A stretch of DNA of 64,000 bases, from contig NZ_RXNQ01000037.1 in assembly GCF_004138205.1 (NCBI RefSeq), positions 171,552-235,551 on the forward strand. The letters are read 5' to 3'. Position numbers and translations under genes: made by a program. The notes under the pieces are model-generated. The model did not search any database and was not told the origin of the DNA. It saw only the letters and a program-made list of their open reading frames with translations. This DNA comes from Pedobacter sp. SYP-B3415. GTDB taxonomy: Bacteria > Bacteroidota > Bacteroidia > Sphingobacteriales > Sphingobacteriaceae. Positions 25,958-35,853 of this stretch are shown piece after piece. Position 1 is the first letter of the stretch. The number at the start of each line of letters is the position of its first letter.

Positions 25958-27035
25958 TTAAAATTCCATCAGGTATGCCTTCAAAAAATCATTCAGATCA
26001 CCGTCCAGCACTGCCTGGGCATTTGAGGTTTCATGATTTGTGCGAAGGTCTTTGACGAGCTTATAGGGATGCAGCACATAATTTCTAATCTGTGAACCCC
26101 ATTCGATTTTTTTCTTTGAGCCTTCTATCGCAGCCACTGTTTCCATACGCTTTCTCAGCTCCACTTCATAAAGCTGCGACCGCAGAAGCCGCATTGCATT
26201 ATCCTTGTTCTGAAGCTGCGAGCGCGACTCCTGGTTTTTGATCACAATACCCGAAGGCTTGTGATACAGGCGTACAGCGGTTTCAACTTTATTTACATTT
26301 TGCCCGCCGGCACCGCCGGCACGGAACGTTTCAAATTCTATATCACCGGGGTTAATGTCTATCTCAATTGTATCGTCCACGAGCGGGTAAACATATACCG
26401 AGGCAAAAGACGTGTGTCTGCGCGCATTTGAGTCGAATGGTGAGATGCGCACCAAACGGTGAACGCCATTTTCCCCTTTCAGATAACCATAGGCAAAATC
26501 GCCTTCAAACTGGAGGGTTACAGACTTAATGCCTGTTACCTCCCCTTCCTGCGAGTCCTGCTCGGTGATACGGTATCCGTTTTTCTCCCCCCACATCATG
26601 TACATACGCATGAGCATATATGCCCAGTCGCAGCTTTCGGTACCTCCGGCACCTGCCGTAATCTGCATGACGGCCGGCAACTGGTCTTCCTTGCTGCTCA
26701 GCATGTTTTTGAACTCAAGGTCTTCAAGAAGGGTAAGCGTCTGCGCAAACTGGTCCTGCATTTCGCTTTCTGAAGCATCGCCCGACTGCAGAAAGTCGAG
26801 CATGACCTGGCTGTCTTCGACCGATGCATTGACCTGCTGCCAGGCATCTGTCCAGGTTTTATTTGCCTTTATATTGGCCAATATCGCCTCGGCAGCTTTC
26901 GGGTCATCCCAAAAATCTGGCGCGAGCGTCTTTTCCTGTTCTTCTGTTACGATTTTTAAGCGGGCATCGACGTCAAAGATGCCTCCTCAGGGAAGCTGTT
27001 CTATCCCTTAAATCCTGAATTTGTTCTTTGGTCAT
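25958..27035 (-). CDS. prfB: Peptide chain release factor 2, made by programmed +1 frameshift
   Basis: RF2 ends translation at UGA and UAA. The gene starts at ATG 27035 with 20 codons in frame 0 (MTKEQIQDLRDRTASLRRHL), meets an in-frame TGA (26975-26973), and continues in the +1 frame from GAC at 26974. The joined product is 358 residues, the normal RF2 length. The stop-recognition SPF is at 198-200 and the catalytic GGQ at 243-245. A plain frame call would miss the first 51 residues. A TAnnTTTG box sits five bases upstream of the ATG. The esterase gene follows in the same direction. Confidence 0.97.
26973..26990 (-). other. prfB programmed ribosomal frameshift site
   Basis: On the minus strand the sequence reads AGGAGG (26987-26982), CAT, CTT (26978-26976), TGA (26975-26973) and C. 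The Shine-Dalgarno-like hexamer sits three bases before the slippery CTT, the spacing known from E. coli prfB. RF2 scarcity stalls the ribosome at TGA and allows a +1 slip, so RF2 controls its own level. Confidence 0.95.
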
Positions 27036-27040
27036 AAAGG

Positions 27041-27048
27041 CAAAGGTA
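27041..27048 (-). promoter_or_regulatory. -7 box five bases before the prfB start codon
   Basis: TACCTTTG (27048-27041, minus strand) matches TAnnTTTG. The ATG at 27035 follows after five bases, implying a leaderless or nearly leaderless mRNA. No well-placed -33 TTG is visible. Confidence 0.4.
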
Positions 27049-27129
27049 AAATAAATTGCACAACTGCAGCCGCGATGCATCCACGCCGGCTTATTCAAAA
27101 ATATTACCTTTACAAAAAAAGTTTAGACG

Positions 27130-28776
27130 ATGCTACCAAAAACCGATCTGACCCGGACAGAAGCGTACAGTGCGCTTCAGGAACATTTTAACGCTGTTCA
27201 TACCGTCCATCTGAAAGAGCTCTTCTCGGCAGACCCCCAGCGCTTCGAAAAGTTTTCGCTTAAGTTTGAAGATATCCTGTTTGATTTTTCAAAAAACCGT
27301 ATCGACGAGACAACATTTAAGCTGCTGATCAGCCTGGCGGCGGAATGTAAGCTCAATGAAGCCATTGAAGCTATGTTTAGCGGAAGCCGGATCAATGAAA
27401 CCGAAAACAGGCCTGTACTGCATGTGGCATTACGCAACCGCAGCAACAGCGCTATCGAAGTTGACGGTAAAGATGTAATGCCTGAGGTGAACGCTGTTCT
27501 GGCGAAGATGAAAAAGTTCAGCGATTCGGTGATCAGCGGCGACTGGAAGGGATACACCGGTAAAACAATCACCGACGTGGTGAATGTTGGCATTGGCGGC
27601 TCTGACCTTGGCCCTGTCATGGTAACAGAGGCGCTTAAAGCCTACAAAAACCACATGAATCTGCACTTCGTTTCAAATATCGACGGCACGCACATGGCTG
27701 AAACGCTGAAAGCCCTGAACCCCGAAACGACTCTATTCCTGATCGCCTCAAAAACGTTCACAACGCAGGAGACCATGACCAATGCGCACAGTGCACGCAG
27801 TTGGTTCCTTGATAGCGGGGCAAAGCAGGACGATGTTGCCAAACACTTTGCAGCGCTGTCTACAAATGCCAAAGAGGTTTCTGCATTTGGTATCGACACC
27901 GAAAATATGTTTGAATTCTGGGACTGGGTTGGGGGCCGCTATTCGTTATGGAGCGCCATCGGGCTGTCCATTTCGCTAGCAATTGGTTTTGACCGCTTCA
28001 TTGAGCTGCTTGACGGTGCCCATGCTGCAGACAACCATTTCCGCAGCACCGCATTCGAAAAAAATATTCCTGTAATTCAGGCGCTTCTGGGCATCTGGTA
28101 TATCAACTTCTGGGGCGCTGAAACCCAGGCCATTCTGCCTTACGACCAGTATATGCACCGTTTCGCCGCCTATTTTCAGCAGGGGGACATGGAGAGCAAC
28201 GGTAAGTTTGTGGGTCGCGATGGCAAGAAGGTCGAGCATCAGACCGGTCCGGTTATCTGGGGCGAACCCGGTACCAATGGGCAGCATGCTTTTTACCAGC
28301 TGATTCACCAGGGAACAAAATTAATTCCCTGCGATTTTATAGCACCTGCGCAAAGCCTGAATCCGCTTGGTGAGCACCACCCGATCCTCCTTTCGAACTA
28401 TTTTGCCCAAACCGAAGCACTCATGAACGGCAAAACGCATGAACAGGTAACGGATGAACTTAAAAAAGAAGGCAAAAGTGATGCTGAGATCGCGAAGCTT
28501 GCCCCGTTCAAGGTATTTGAAGGCAACCGGCCAACAAACTCATTTTTACTGAAAAAGGTAACACCTTACACACTTGGCAGCCTCATTGCTTTTTATGAAC
28601 ACAAAATATTTGTTCAGGGTGTAATCTGGAACATTTTCAGCTTTGACCAGTGGGGTGTAGAGCTCGGCAAACAGCTTGCAAAAAATATCCTTCCCGAGCT
28701 AAAAGATGATGAAATGGTTTCTTCGCATGATGCCTCGACAAATGGCCTAATAAACCAGTATAAATCCTGGAGATAA
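27130..28776 (+). CDS. pgi: Glucose-6-phosphate isomerase
   Basis: Interconverts glucose 6-phosphate and fructose 6-phosphate in glycolysis and gluconeogenesis. The 548-residue protein has the family's usual length and sites: VGIGGSDLGPVM (about 153-164), HFVSNIDGTH, the catalytic Glu in QGDMESNGK, His in GTNGQHAFYQL, and Lys in QWGVELGKQLA near the C-terminus. It is a single-gene unit divergent from prfB and ends at a hairpin. Confidence 0.97.
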   Translation: MLPKTDLTRTEAYSALQEHFNAVHTVHLKELFSADPQRFEKFSLKFEDILFDFSKNRIDETTFKLLISLAAECKLNEAIEAMFSGSRINETENRPVLHVALRNRSNSAIEVDGKDVMPEVNAVLAKMKKFSDSVISGDWKGYTGKTITDVVNVGIGGSDLGPVMVTEALKAYKNHMNLHFVSNIDGTHMAETLKALNPETTLFLIASKTFTTQETMTNAHSARSWFLDSGAKQDDVAKHFAALSTNAKEVSAFGIDTENMFEFWDWVGGRYSLWSAIGLSISLAIGFDRFIELLDGAHAADNHFRSTAFEKNIPVIQALLGIWYINFWGAETQAILPYDQYMHRFAAYFQQGDMESNGKFVGRDGKKVEHQTGPVIWGEPGTNGQHAFYQLIHQGTKLIPCDFIAPAQSLNPLGEHHPILLSNYFAQTEALMNGKTHEQVTDELKKEGKSDAEIAKLAPFKVFEGNRPTNSFLLKKVTPYTLGSLIAFYEHKIFVQGVIWNIFSFDQWGVELGKQLAKNILPELKDDEMVSSHDASTNGLINQYKSWR

Positions 28777-28782
28777 TTTATA

Positions 28783-28810
28783 ACCCGCCGGCACCAACCC
28801 GCCGGCGGGT
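28783..28810 (+). terminator. Hairpin terminator after pgi
   Basis: ACCCGCCGGC (28783-28792) pairs perfectly with GCCGGCGGGT (28801-28810) around an 8-base loop, 7 bp after the stop. No T run follows. Confidence 0.65.
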
Positions 28811-28884
28811 CTTCTGCGAAACATTTTTCGCTGTTCTTATTATTTCTTACCTTTCGCTTCTACATTAACTAATTTATTTACAAC

Positions 28885-30198
28885 ATGAAAAGAAAATTAC
28901 TTTTCACAGGAGGTATGCTGGCGCTGTGCCTGACTGCCGCTGCGCAAAAAGTACAGTTTACAGAATACGATCTTGATAATGGCCTGCATGTTATCCTGCA
29001 CCAGGATAAATCTGCCCCCGTGGTTGCCGTTTCTGTGATGTACCACGTAGGCTCAAAAGATGAGCAGACCGGAAGAACAGGTTTTGCGCATTTCTTTGAG
29101 CACCTCCTCTTTGAAGGCTCCAAAAACATGAAACGCGGAGAGTTCATGAAAACGGTCAGCAGCAATGGCGGCCAGAACAACGCCAATACTTCGCAGGACC
29201 GCACCTTTTATTTCGAGGTTTTCCCTTCAAATCAGCTTGAGCTCGGCCTGTGGCTGGAAAGCGAGCGCATGCTTCACCCTGTAATCAATGAGGTAGGCGT
29301 ACGCACCCAGAATGAAGTGGTAAAAGAAGAGAAACGCCTGCGTGTAGACAACCAGCCGTATGGCAAATTTACCGAACGCATCTTTACGCACCTGTTTGAC
29401 GGGCATCCATACCGCTGGCAGCCGATCGGATCGATGGAAGATCTTGACGCCGCCAAACTCGATGAGTTTTTAGCTTTCTTTAAAAAATTCTATGTTCCGA
29501 ATAATGCTGCACTGGTTATTGCCGGCGATATAGACATTTCGAAAACCAAAACGCTTGTGCAGAACTATTTTGCCGAAGTGCCAAAAGGTGCACCTGTGGA
29601 ACGAAATAAGGTAGCGCTGAAACCGATCACAAAACAGATTATTGATACAGCCTATGACGCAAACATCCAGATCCCGGCAATCTTTGCTGCTTACCGTGTT
29701 CCCGGCATGGCTGATAAAGATGCGCAGGCACTTCAGATGATCACTTCAATTCTTTCCGGCGGTGCAAGTTCACGGCTGAACAGAAAAATGGTAGATGAAA
29801 AGAAAAACGCACTGCAGGTGGCGGCCTTCAACTACTCTCTCGAAGATTATGGTGCGTACATTACCCTGGCACTGCCAAACCGAAACACGCCGCTCGATTC
29901 GCTGTTGAAGGATATCGATACCGAGGTGGCAAAATTAAAGTCAGATCTTATCTCTGAGGCGGAATACAAGAAGGTAATGAACAAGTTTGAGAATAACTAT
30001 GTCGGTGCTAACTCAAGAATGATTGGTGTGGCAGAAAACCTGGCCAATGGTTATACTTTTCACAACAAGAACACCAACAGCATCAATGAGGAGCTGGATC
30101 AGATCAGAAAGGTAACCCGCGAAGACATCAGAGATGTTGCTAAGAAATACCTCAATAAAAACCAGCGCGTAGTACTTTATTACCTGCCGAAGAAATAG
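28885..30198 (+). CDS. Secreted M16 family zinc protease (catalytic partner)
   Basis: A 437-residue protein with a signal peptide (about 1-20, AAAQ cleavage) and an M16 fold. The inverted zinc motif HxxEH is H69-E72-H73 in HFFEHLLFEGS; the third ligand is a Glu in NEVVKEEKR (about residue 146). M16B enzymes of this size act as heterodimers in the periplasm, cutting short peptides. The gene 24 bp downstream encodes the non-catalytic half. A TACCTTTC box lies 41 bp before the start and may be its -7 element. Confidence 0.92.
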   Translation: MKRKLLFTGGMLALCLTAAAQKVQFTEYDLDNGLHVILHQDKSAPVVAVSVMYHVGSKDEQTGRTGFAHFFEHLLFEGSKNMKRGEFMKTVSSNGGQNNANTSQDRTFYFEVFPSNQLELGLWLESERMLHPVINEVGVRTQNEVVKEEKRLRVDNQPYGKFTERIFTHLFDGHPYRWQPIGSMEDLDAAKLDEFLAFFKKFYVPNNAALVIAGDIDISKTKTLVQNYFAEVPKGAPVERNKVALKPITKQIIDTAYDANIQIPAIFAAYRVPGMADKDAQALQMITSILSGGASSRLNRKMVDEKKNALQVAAFNYSLEDYGAYITLALPNRNTPLDSLLKDIDTEVAKLKSDLISEAEYKKVMNKFENNYVGANSRMIGVAENLANGYTFHNKNTNSINEELDQIRKVTREDIRDVAKKYLNKNQRVVLYYLPKK

Positions 30199-30222
30199 CC
30201 TCATACCAAACAACAGATCAAC

Positions 30223-31647
30223 ATGAAAAAACTATATATTTTTGCTGCTGCGCTTCTTTTCGGACAGCTGGCATTTGCGCAAAAAATTGACCGGAGCCAG
30301 AAACCCAAGCCGGGTCCGGCGCCGGTGATCAAGATCGGCGACCCGGTCATTTATAAATTATCAAACGGCATCACTGTCCTGGTGGTGGAAGACCATAAGC
30401 TGCCCAGGGTTACGGCGAGTTATTCAATTGATGCAGGACCCGTTACAGAAGGCAGCAAAGCCGGCGTCATGAGCATTATGGGCGCCATGCTGCGCGAAGG
30501 CACCACATCAAAAACCAAGGCCCAGTATGACGAAGCTGTCGACATGCTTGGCGCGAATGTCGGCCTCAGTTCATCCGGCGGAAGCGTATCTGCGTTAACA
30601 CGTTATTTTGATCAGGCTTTTCAACTGTTTTCCGAAGGCCTTCGCCATCCGGCTTTTCCGCAGGCCTCATTCGAAAAACTCAAATCGCAAAATCTTACCG
30701 GCCTCAAGTCAAACGAACGGAACGCGAAAGCCATCTCATCGCGTGTGGTTAATGCGCTCAGTTATGGCACCAACCACCCTTACGGTGAGTTTGTGAGCGA
30801 ACAAAGTTTGAACGCACTGACACTCGACGATGTAAAGGCTGCCTACCAGAAGTATGTTACGCCTTCGCGCGGTTACCTGACCTTTGTCGGCGATATCAAA
30901 CCTGAAGCTGCAAAAGCTCTGGCCCAGAAAGCCTTCGGCGATTGGAAAGGGAGCGCTTTGAAACTACCTGTGTTGACTAAGGTAAATAATCCTGCGAAGA
31001 CAGAAATAAACATTGTTGATGTGCCAAACGCGGTGCAGTCTGAAATCACGGTGATCAACCTGATAGACCTGCCTATGAACAATCCGGATTATTTCGCTGT
31101 GCTGCTTGCCAACCAGATTCTTGGCGGCGGAGCCGAGGCACGTTTGTTTATGAACCTTCGTGAAAAACATGGTTTTACCTATGGTGCTTATTCCTCTACG
31201 GGTGCCGGCCGCTTCCAAAGCACATTCAGTGCTTCTGCATCTGTTCGCAACGAGAAAGCAGACAGCGCTGTTGTCGAATTCCTTCGCGAAATTGATGGTA
31301 TGAGAAAAAACAAGGTGAGCGCAGAAGAGCTGCAGAACGCAAAAAATCTGTATAATGGTTCATTTGCCCTCGGACTTGAGAACCCGGCACGCACAGCAGG
31401 GTTTGCAAGTAACATTCTGATCAACGGATTGCCGAAGGATTTTTACCGTACCTATCTTCAAAAGATCAATGCGGTTACTGCCGATGACATTCAGCGGGTG
31501 GCAAACAAGTATTTCAACCACGATAACACGCGGGTCATTATTGTCGGCAAACAGGAGCAGTTTGCTGCCGGGCTGAAACGCCTTGGTTTAAAAACGCAGG
31601 CATATGACAAGTTTGCGGTTCCAATCGAACAGGTTAAGCAACCCTAA
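30223..31647 (+). CDS. Secreted M16 family protease homologue lacking the zinc motif
   Basis: A 474-residue protein with signal peptide (about 1-19) and two M16-like domains. The place of HxxEH reads SIMGAMLREGT, so it cannot bind zinc there. The C-terminal half keeps the GGGAEARLFMNLREKHGFTYGAYS-type glycine-rich substrate-binding loop, split over about 300-320. It is expected to form an inactive partner subunit of the protease encoded just upstream. The pair ends at a strong terminator. Confidence 0.92.
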   Translation: MKKLYIFAAALLFGQLAFAQKIDRSQKPKPGPAPVIKIGDPVIYKLSNGITVLVVEDHKLPRVTASYSIDAGPVTEGSKAGVMSIMGAMLREGTTSKTKAQYDEAVDMLGANVGLSSSGGSVSALTRYFDQAFQLFSEGLRHPAFPQASFEKLKSQNLTGLKSNERNAKAISSRVVNALSYGTNHPYGEFVSEQSLNALTLDDVKAAYQKYVTPSRGYLTFVGDIKPEAAKALAQKAFGDWKGSALKLPVLTKVNNPAKTEINIVDVPNAVQSEITVINLIDLPMNNPDYFAVLLANQILGGGAEARLFMNLREKHGFTYGAYSSTGAGRFQSTFSASASVRNEKADSAVVEFLREIDGMRKNKVSAEELQNAKNLYNGSFALGLENPARTAGFASNILINGLPKDFYRTYLQKINAVTADDIQRVANKYFNHDNTRVIIVGKQEQFAAGLKRLGLKTQAYDKFAVPIEQVKQP

Positions 31648-31661
31648 ACGCATAGCACTCA

Positions 31662-31700
31662 ACAAAGCCCCTGACTAAACCAACAGGGGCTTTGTTTTTA
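31662..31700 (+). terminator. Intrinsic terminator of the M16 operon
   Basis: ACAAAGCCCCTG (31662-31673) pairs perfectly with 31683-31694, and TTTTTA follows. It lies 15 bp after the stop. The remaining gap to 31897 shows short GC-rich inverted pieces but no gene. Confidence 0.9.
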
Positions 31701-31897
31701 CCCATGCCGTTAACTGGCCTTGAGGCTGATCACCCGACGCCCAACCGCCGGGCTAAGCCCCCGGCCTATAATCCTTTGCCTTCCGCACGCCGGCAACCCG
31801 CAATAAAACCAGTATTTTTCCTGCGCATTTTTGCTGATATTTATGGAAAACTTGCCGCGTGTGCATCTGTTCTATATAACACCCAAAACAGATTCAA

Positions 31898-32419
31898 ATG
31901 AAACTTTTAAAAATGATATGTGCCCTGCTGCTCGTTACTACGGGTCTAAAGGCACAGGTAACAGATAAAGAAGCGTTGAGCGGATTGATCAGATCGAAGA
32001 AATTCGTTTTTAATGCGAGTGCAGCGCTGCCATTGAACAGCCTCGATGTAAGCCGCATCATGAGCCGCATGCAGGGCGTAAACAGCGGCAGTATGATTCA
32101 GCTGAATGGCATGCAATATGACCTGCAGCTGAACGGCGACACGCTGAAAGCCTATCTACCCTATTTCGGCCGCGCTTTTGTTGCACCCTATAATCCGAAT
32201 GAGAATGGCATCAAATTTACGTCGACAAACTTCACAATGAAAGAAACGCGTAAGAAGCGGGGCGGATGGGTCATCACCTTTACAACGAAAGATGTAAAGG
32301 ACAATCACCGGTTCACGCTTGATGTCTCTGAGAAAGGTTATGCCACGCTGATTGCAAACAGCAATAACAGGCAGGCTATTACCTTTAACGGCACCATAGA
32401 CGAACTTAGAAAAGATTAA
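31898..32419 (+). CDS. DUF4251 secreted protein
   Basis: A 173-residue protein with a signal peptide (about 1-19, cleaved near LKAQ). The mature part matches DUF4251 of Bacteroidota: SKKFVFNASAALP near 34, then MQYDLQLNGDTLKAYLPYFGRAF (about 70-95), predicted as a small beta-rich domain. The function of the family is unknown. It stands alone, convergent with the glutaminyl cyclase gene (3-bp gap). Confidence 0.85.
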   Translation: MKLLKMICALLLVTTGLKAQVTDKEALSGLIRSKKFVFNASAALPLNSLDVSRIMSRMQGVNSGSMIQLNGMQYDLQLNGDTLKAYLPYFGRAFVAPYNPNENGIKFTSTNFTMKETRKKRGGWVITFTTKDVKDNHRFTLDVSEKGYATLIANSNNRQAITFNGTIDELRKD

Positions 32420-32422
32420 AGT

Positions 32423-33472
32423 CTATTTTTTTATCAGCCGGATCTCAAACAGTTTCGGCCATTTTTTACCGCCTACGAACAGCCGCTTGCCGGTACGGTC
32501 GTAGGCGATTCCGTTTAGTACGTTGTTAGATGCATCAGCATCATCCTTAAAATAATCTTTGGGAAACAGGCCAGTGAGGTCAATGGCGCCGGTTACAGCG
32601 CCGCTTTTCGGATCAACCATAATGATCCTTTCCTGTCCATAAACATTGGCATAAATGCTCCCATCAATAAATTCGAGCTCATTGAGCCGGTCAACTGCTC
32701 CCTTGTCGTCATAAACCTCTATAAAGCCTTCTTCTTTATAGTTTTCTCCATTTAGAAACCAAAGGCGGTTGCTGCCGTCAGACTTGACCAGGCGTGTGCC
32801 GTCATAACAAAGTCCCCAGCCTTCAGGACTTTTCTGGTAGGGAAAGGTGCCGGTTTGTTTTAAGGTTTGTGCATCGTAGATCAGGCCCATCTTGTCCTGC
32901 CAGGTGAGCTGCAGAATGCGGTTGCCGACTTTTGCAATCCCCTCAGCAAAATATTTTGCATCTAACTTCACCTCCTGCAGCACCTTCCCGGTTTCCGCCT
33001 CTACCCAGCGCAGCCTGGACTGACCCTTTCTGCCCGTGCTTTCCAGAAATTTACCGTCATGAAACTCAAGGCCCTGGGTGTAGGCACTCGTATCATGAGG
33101 AAACACGTTCAGAACTTTGTAGGTATACCTGTCGGGTTTCCTGCCCGACCGGATCACGACATTTGTTTGTACGGTATCCGTTTTTCCCGCCGTATGCACC
33201 ACCGCCCGCAGCTGCCTGAAGCCAAGACCCAGGCGGTCTGATGGCAGCGAAAACGGCTTACCTCCGGTATTGCGCGCCAGCGGTTGCCCGTCTACATGAT
33301 AAATTACAGAGTCCGGTTGAAATCCCCGGGGCAGATCAAGCTGCATTTTAATGGTTTCTCCCGACCGGAAATTTTCGCCCTGAAAAGGCGTGCTGAAATC
33401 CATGAGTTTTGCACGCTCTTTACAGCCTGCAAAAACAGCTGCCGAAAGCAAAAATATAAAGATCTTATTCAT
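32423..33472 (-). CDS. Glutaminyl-peptide cyclotransferase (plant/bacterial type), lipoprotein
   Basis: The ATG at 33472 opens a lipoprotein signal (MNKIFIFLLSAAVFAGC, Cys17); a TTG nine codons upstream would spoil it. The mature protein is a beta-propeller of the glutamine cyclotransferase family: YTQGLEFHDGKFLESTG, then EGWGLCYDGTRL and LNELEFIDGSIYANVYG, near the centre and second half. It turns N-terminal Gln of exported proteins into pyroglutamate. An N-terminal Ig-like segment precedes the propeller. It overlaps the yraN stop by 8 bases. Confidence 0.9.
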   Translation of the reverse strand: MNKIFIFLLSAAVFAGCKERAKLMDFSTPFQGENFRSGETIKMQLDLPRGFQPDSVIYHVDGQPLARNTGGKPFSLPSDRLGLGFRQLRAVVHTAGKTDTVQTNVVIRSGRKPDRYTYKVLNVFPHDTSAYTQGLEFHDGKFLESTGRKGQSRLRWVEAETGKVLQEVKLDAKYFAEGIAKVGNRILQLTWQDKMGLIYDAQTLKQTGTFPYQKSPEGWGLCYDGTRLVKSDGSNRLWFLNGENYKEEGFIEVYDDKGAVDRLNELEFIDGSIYANVYGQERIIMVDPKSGAVTGAIDLTGLFPKDYFKDDADASNNVLNGIAYDRTGKRLFVGGKKWPKLFEIRLIKK

Positions 33473-33836
33473 GATAGCTTGGCCAGAAGGCATCTTCAAT
33501 ATGTTTCATAACCGGTGCGCTGTCAGGATGAAGTACAATAGAAATGATATCAAACCGTATTTCTCCCTGGTGTGCCATAGTATCTACATAGGCGCGGGCA
33601 GCCCGCGCCAGTCGCTTTTGTTTTGCCGGCGTTACAAAGTCTTCGGGTTCGCCAAAGCTGAGATTGCTGCGGCACTTCACTTCCACGAAAATAATCTGAC
33701 GGTCTTTGTAAGCCACAATGTCTATTTCTTCGCGTCCGGATGTCCAGTTCACATCCATAATCTCATACCCTGCCTGTTCCAGGTACGCCGCCGCCTGTGC
33801 TTCGCCTTCCCGCCCCCTGTCATTGTGAACAGCCAT
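33465..33836 (-). CDS. YraN/UPF0102 family endonuclease-like protein
   Basis: A 123-residue protein with the restriction-endonuclease-like core of UPF0102: GREGEAQAAAYLEQAGYEI near 8, DVNWTSGREEIDIVAYKD near 28-45 and IIFVEVKCR near 49-57, giving the D/ExK active-site pattern. Biochemical role unknown. It starts 1 bp after dnaG and overlaps the glutaminyl cyclase gene. Confidence 0.92.
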   Translation of the reverse strand: MAVHNDRGREGEAQAAAYLEQAGYEIMDVNWTSGREEIDIVAYKDRQIIFVEVKCRSNLSFGEPEDFVTPAKQKRLARAARAYVDTMAHQGEIRFDIISIVLHPDSAPVMKHIEDAFWPSYHE

Positions 33837-33837
33837 T

Positions 33838-35811
33838 TTATTTTACGATAACTGACCCCAGGTATTTTGATATCTCCTTTTCCACGTTTTTTATATAGAT
33901 GTACCGCTGCATCAGGATTTCCTGGTTTTCAGCCGTAGCTTCTTCCTGTATCTCACGAAGCAGGTTAGACAGGATCTGATCTATCTTACGTTTCTTCAGG
34001 TGGTAAATCCCTCCTAATATCGTGTTTTTCAGATTCATGCTTTCATCCTTCACATAGATCTGGTGTCGTTTCTCCCAGTTTTCGCTCAGTTGATAGGGCG
34101 AGGTAGACAAGGTAATGGCCAGGTTTGCAATTTCAGGATCCTTATGCTGAATAAACTGGCTCGCAACCGGAAGGTGGCCAAGCTCGATCTCTGCTTTATA
34201 GTGATCAATGATCCGTTTACAAAGCGCATCTGTAAATTCTACGTCGGCCAGGTTCTGAATGACGAAAGAGCCAATGTACATGTTATCAATCCCATCCCAA
34301 TTTACCAGTTCATGACCAAAATTCAAAAGTAACCGCACAATCTCATTTTCCTGGCGCTGCTCATTTGCCTCTTCCGTGTCTGACTCCAGAAAGTCTGCTG
34401 CGAGTTCATCCGGCATAGGCAAGGGCTCGGGAACATATGAACCCGGCCCCTGCTGGTTGCTGTAGGCTGATGGTCCGCTGTAGCCTGTGCCGGCTGACTT
34501 TTTTGTACGCGCGGCGCGCATTTTATTCAGCTCGGTAAGCAGGATCCGCTCTTCTACCTCAAGCAGGCGGCTGCACTCGCGCACAAAAACCGATGCCTTG
34601 ATGCTGTCTGGTATCTTCGAGATGCTTTCCACAATATCGCGGATAATACCCGCCCGCTTTATCGGATCATTGCCTGCTTCTGCCAGCAGCACATCTGCTT
34701 TGTAAAAGATAAAATCCTTGCGGTTCTGCTCAATGTAGGTGCGAAATACCGACGCACCAACCGCATGCATATATGAGTCGGGATCATGTTTGTCAGGAAA
34801 AGAAACAACCTTGACGTTCATGCCTTCTTCAAGTATCATGTCTAGCCCGCGAAGTGACGCTTTGATACCTGCAGGGTCACCGTCATACAGAATGGTGACG
34901 TTCTCTGTAAACCTTGAAATAAGCCTGATCTGTTCTGTAGTAAGGGAGGTCCCTGATGAGGCAACGACGTTTTCTACACCGGCCTGGTGCACAGAAAGAA
35001 CATCGGCATACCCCTCAACCAGGTAACAGTTGTCTGCATCGCGGATGGCCTTTTTTGCCTGGAAGAGCCCGTAAAGAACATTCGACTTGTGATAAATGTC
35101 GCTTTCAGGCGAGTTTACATACTTCGGGACACTTTTCTCCGTTTTCAGTGTCCGGCCGCCGAAACCAATAACCCTTCCTGTAAAGTTATGAATCGGGAAC
35201 ATGACGCGGCCGCGGAAACGGTCGTAAACACGGCCCTTGTCATTTTTGATGCTCAGACCGGTAGCCTCAAGATATTGTTGTGCGTAACCTTCATTGAGCG
35301 CCTTTTGCGTGAGGGCGTCCCATACATCTGGCGAATAGCCCAGCTCAAATTTGCGGATCACGTCTTCTCTGAAGCCGCGCTCCCTGAAATAACTCAGGCC
35401 GACAGATCTGCCCTCTTCACTTTCCCAGAGCTGTTCCCTGAAAAAGCCGGCGGCAAACTGCGACAGCACGTACAGGCTTTCACGCGCCTGGTAAGCTTCC
35501 GTATCTCTCGGAACCTCCCGGGTCTCCTCAATCTCGATGCTGTATTTATTAGCCAGGTACTTCAGTGCTTCGGGGTACGAGTATTTCTCGTGCTCCATAA
35601 CAAAGCGAACGGAATCGCCGGCTACTCCGCAGCCAAAACATTTGTAGATGCCTTTTGAAACCGATACATTAAACGAGGGTGTCTTTTCGTTATGAAACGG
35701 GCAGTTTCCGATCAGGCTGGTTCCGCGCTTTTTCAGGTTAACAAAATCGCCCACCACTTCCTCGATACGCACGGTATCCATGATTTTGTCTATCGTATCC
35801 TGCTTAATCAT
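33838..35811 (-). CDS. dnaG: DNA primase
   Basis: Makes RNA primers for replication. The 657-residue protein has an N-terminal CHC2 zinc ribbon (C37, H40, C58, C61), the core with GYSPDVWDAL and RFRGRVMFPIHN, the Toprim motifs YLVEGYADVLS (about 262) and ILYDGDPAGIKAS (about 308), and a helicase-binding C-terminal domain. A proline/glycine-rich linker near 440-465 precedes the C-terminal domain. It heads a run with yraN and the glutaminyl cyclase gene. Confidence 0.97.
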   Translation of the reverse strand: MIKQDTIDKIMDTVRIEEVVGDFVNLKKRGTSLIGNCPFHNEKTPSFNVSVSKGIYKCFGCGVAGDSVRFVMEHEKYSYPEALKYLANKYSIEIEETREVPRDTEAYQARESLYVLSQFAAGFFREQLWESEEGRSVGLSYFRERGFREDVIRKFELGYSPDVWDALTQKALNEGYAQQYLEATGLSIKNDKGRVYDRFRGRVMFPIHNFTGRVIGFGGRTLKTEKSVPKYVNSPESDIYHKSNVLYGLFQAKKAIRDADNCYLVEGYADVLSVHQAGVENVVASSGTSLTTEQIRLISRFTENVTILYDGDPAGIKASLRGLDMILEEGMNVKVVSFPDKHDPDSYMHAVGASVFRTYIEQNRKDFIFYKADVLLAEAGNDPIKRAGIIRDIVESISKIPDSIKASVFVRECSRLLEVEERILLTELNKMRAARTKKSAGTGYSGPSAYSNQQGPGSYVPEPLPMPDELAADFLESDTEEANEQRQENEIVRLLLNFGHELVNWDGIDNMYIGSFVIQNLADVEFTDALCKRIIDHYKAEIELGHLPVASQFIQHKDPEIANLAITLSTSPYQLSENWEKRHQIYVKDESMNLKNTILGGIYHLKKRKIDQILSNLLREIQEEATAENQEILMQRYIYIKNVEKEISKYLGSVIVK

Positions 35812-35853
35812 TCTACTGCCTGTCTGTACCCTTTGTTATGTTCCGCCTCGCCG

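Noticed and set aside
25958..26881. Release factor 2 as a 307-residue protein starting at 26881
   Set aside because: That start is a TTG inside the gene; the true N-terminus is reached through the frameshift from 27035.
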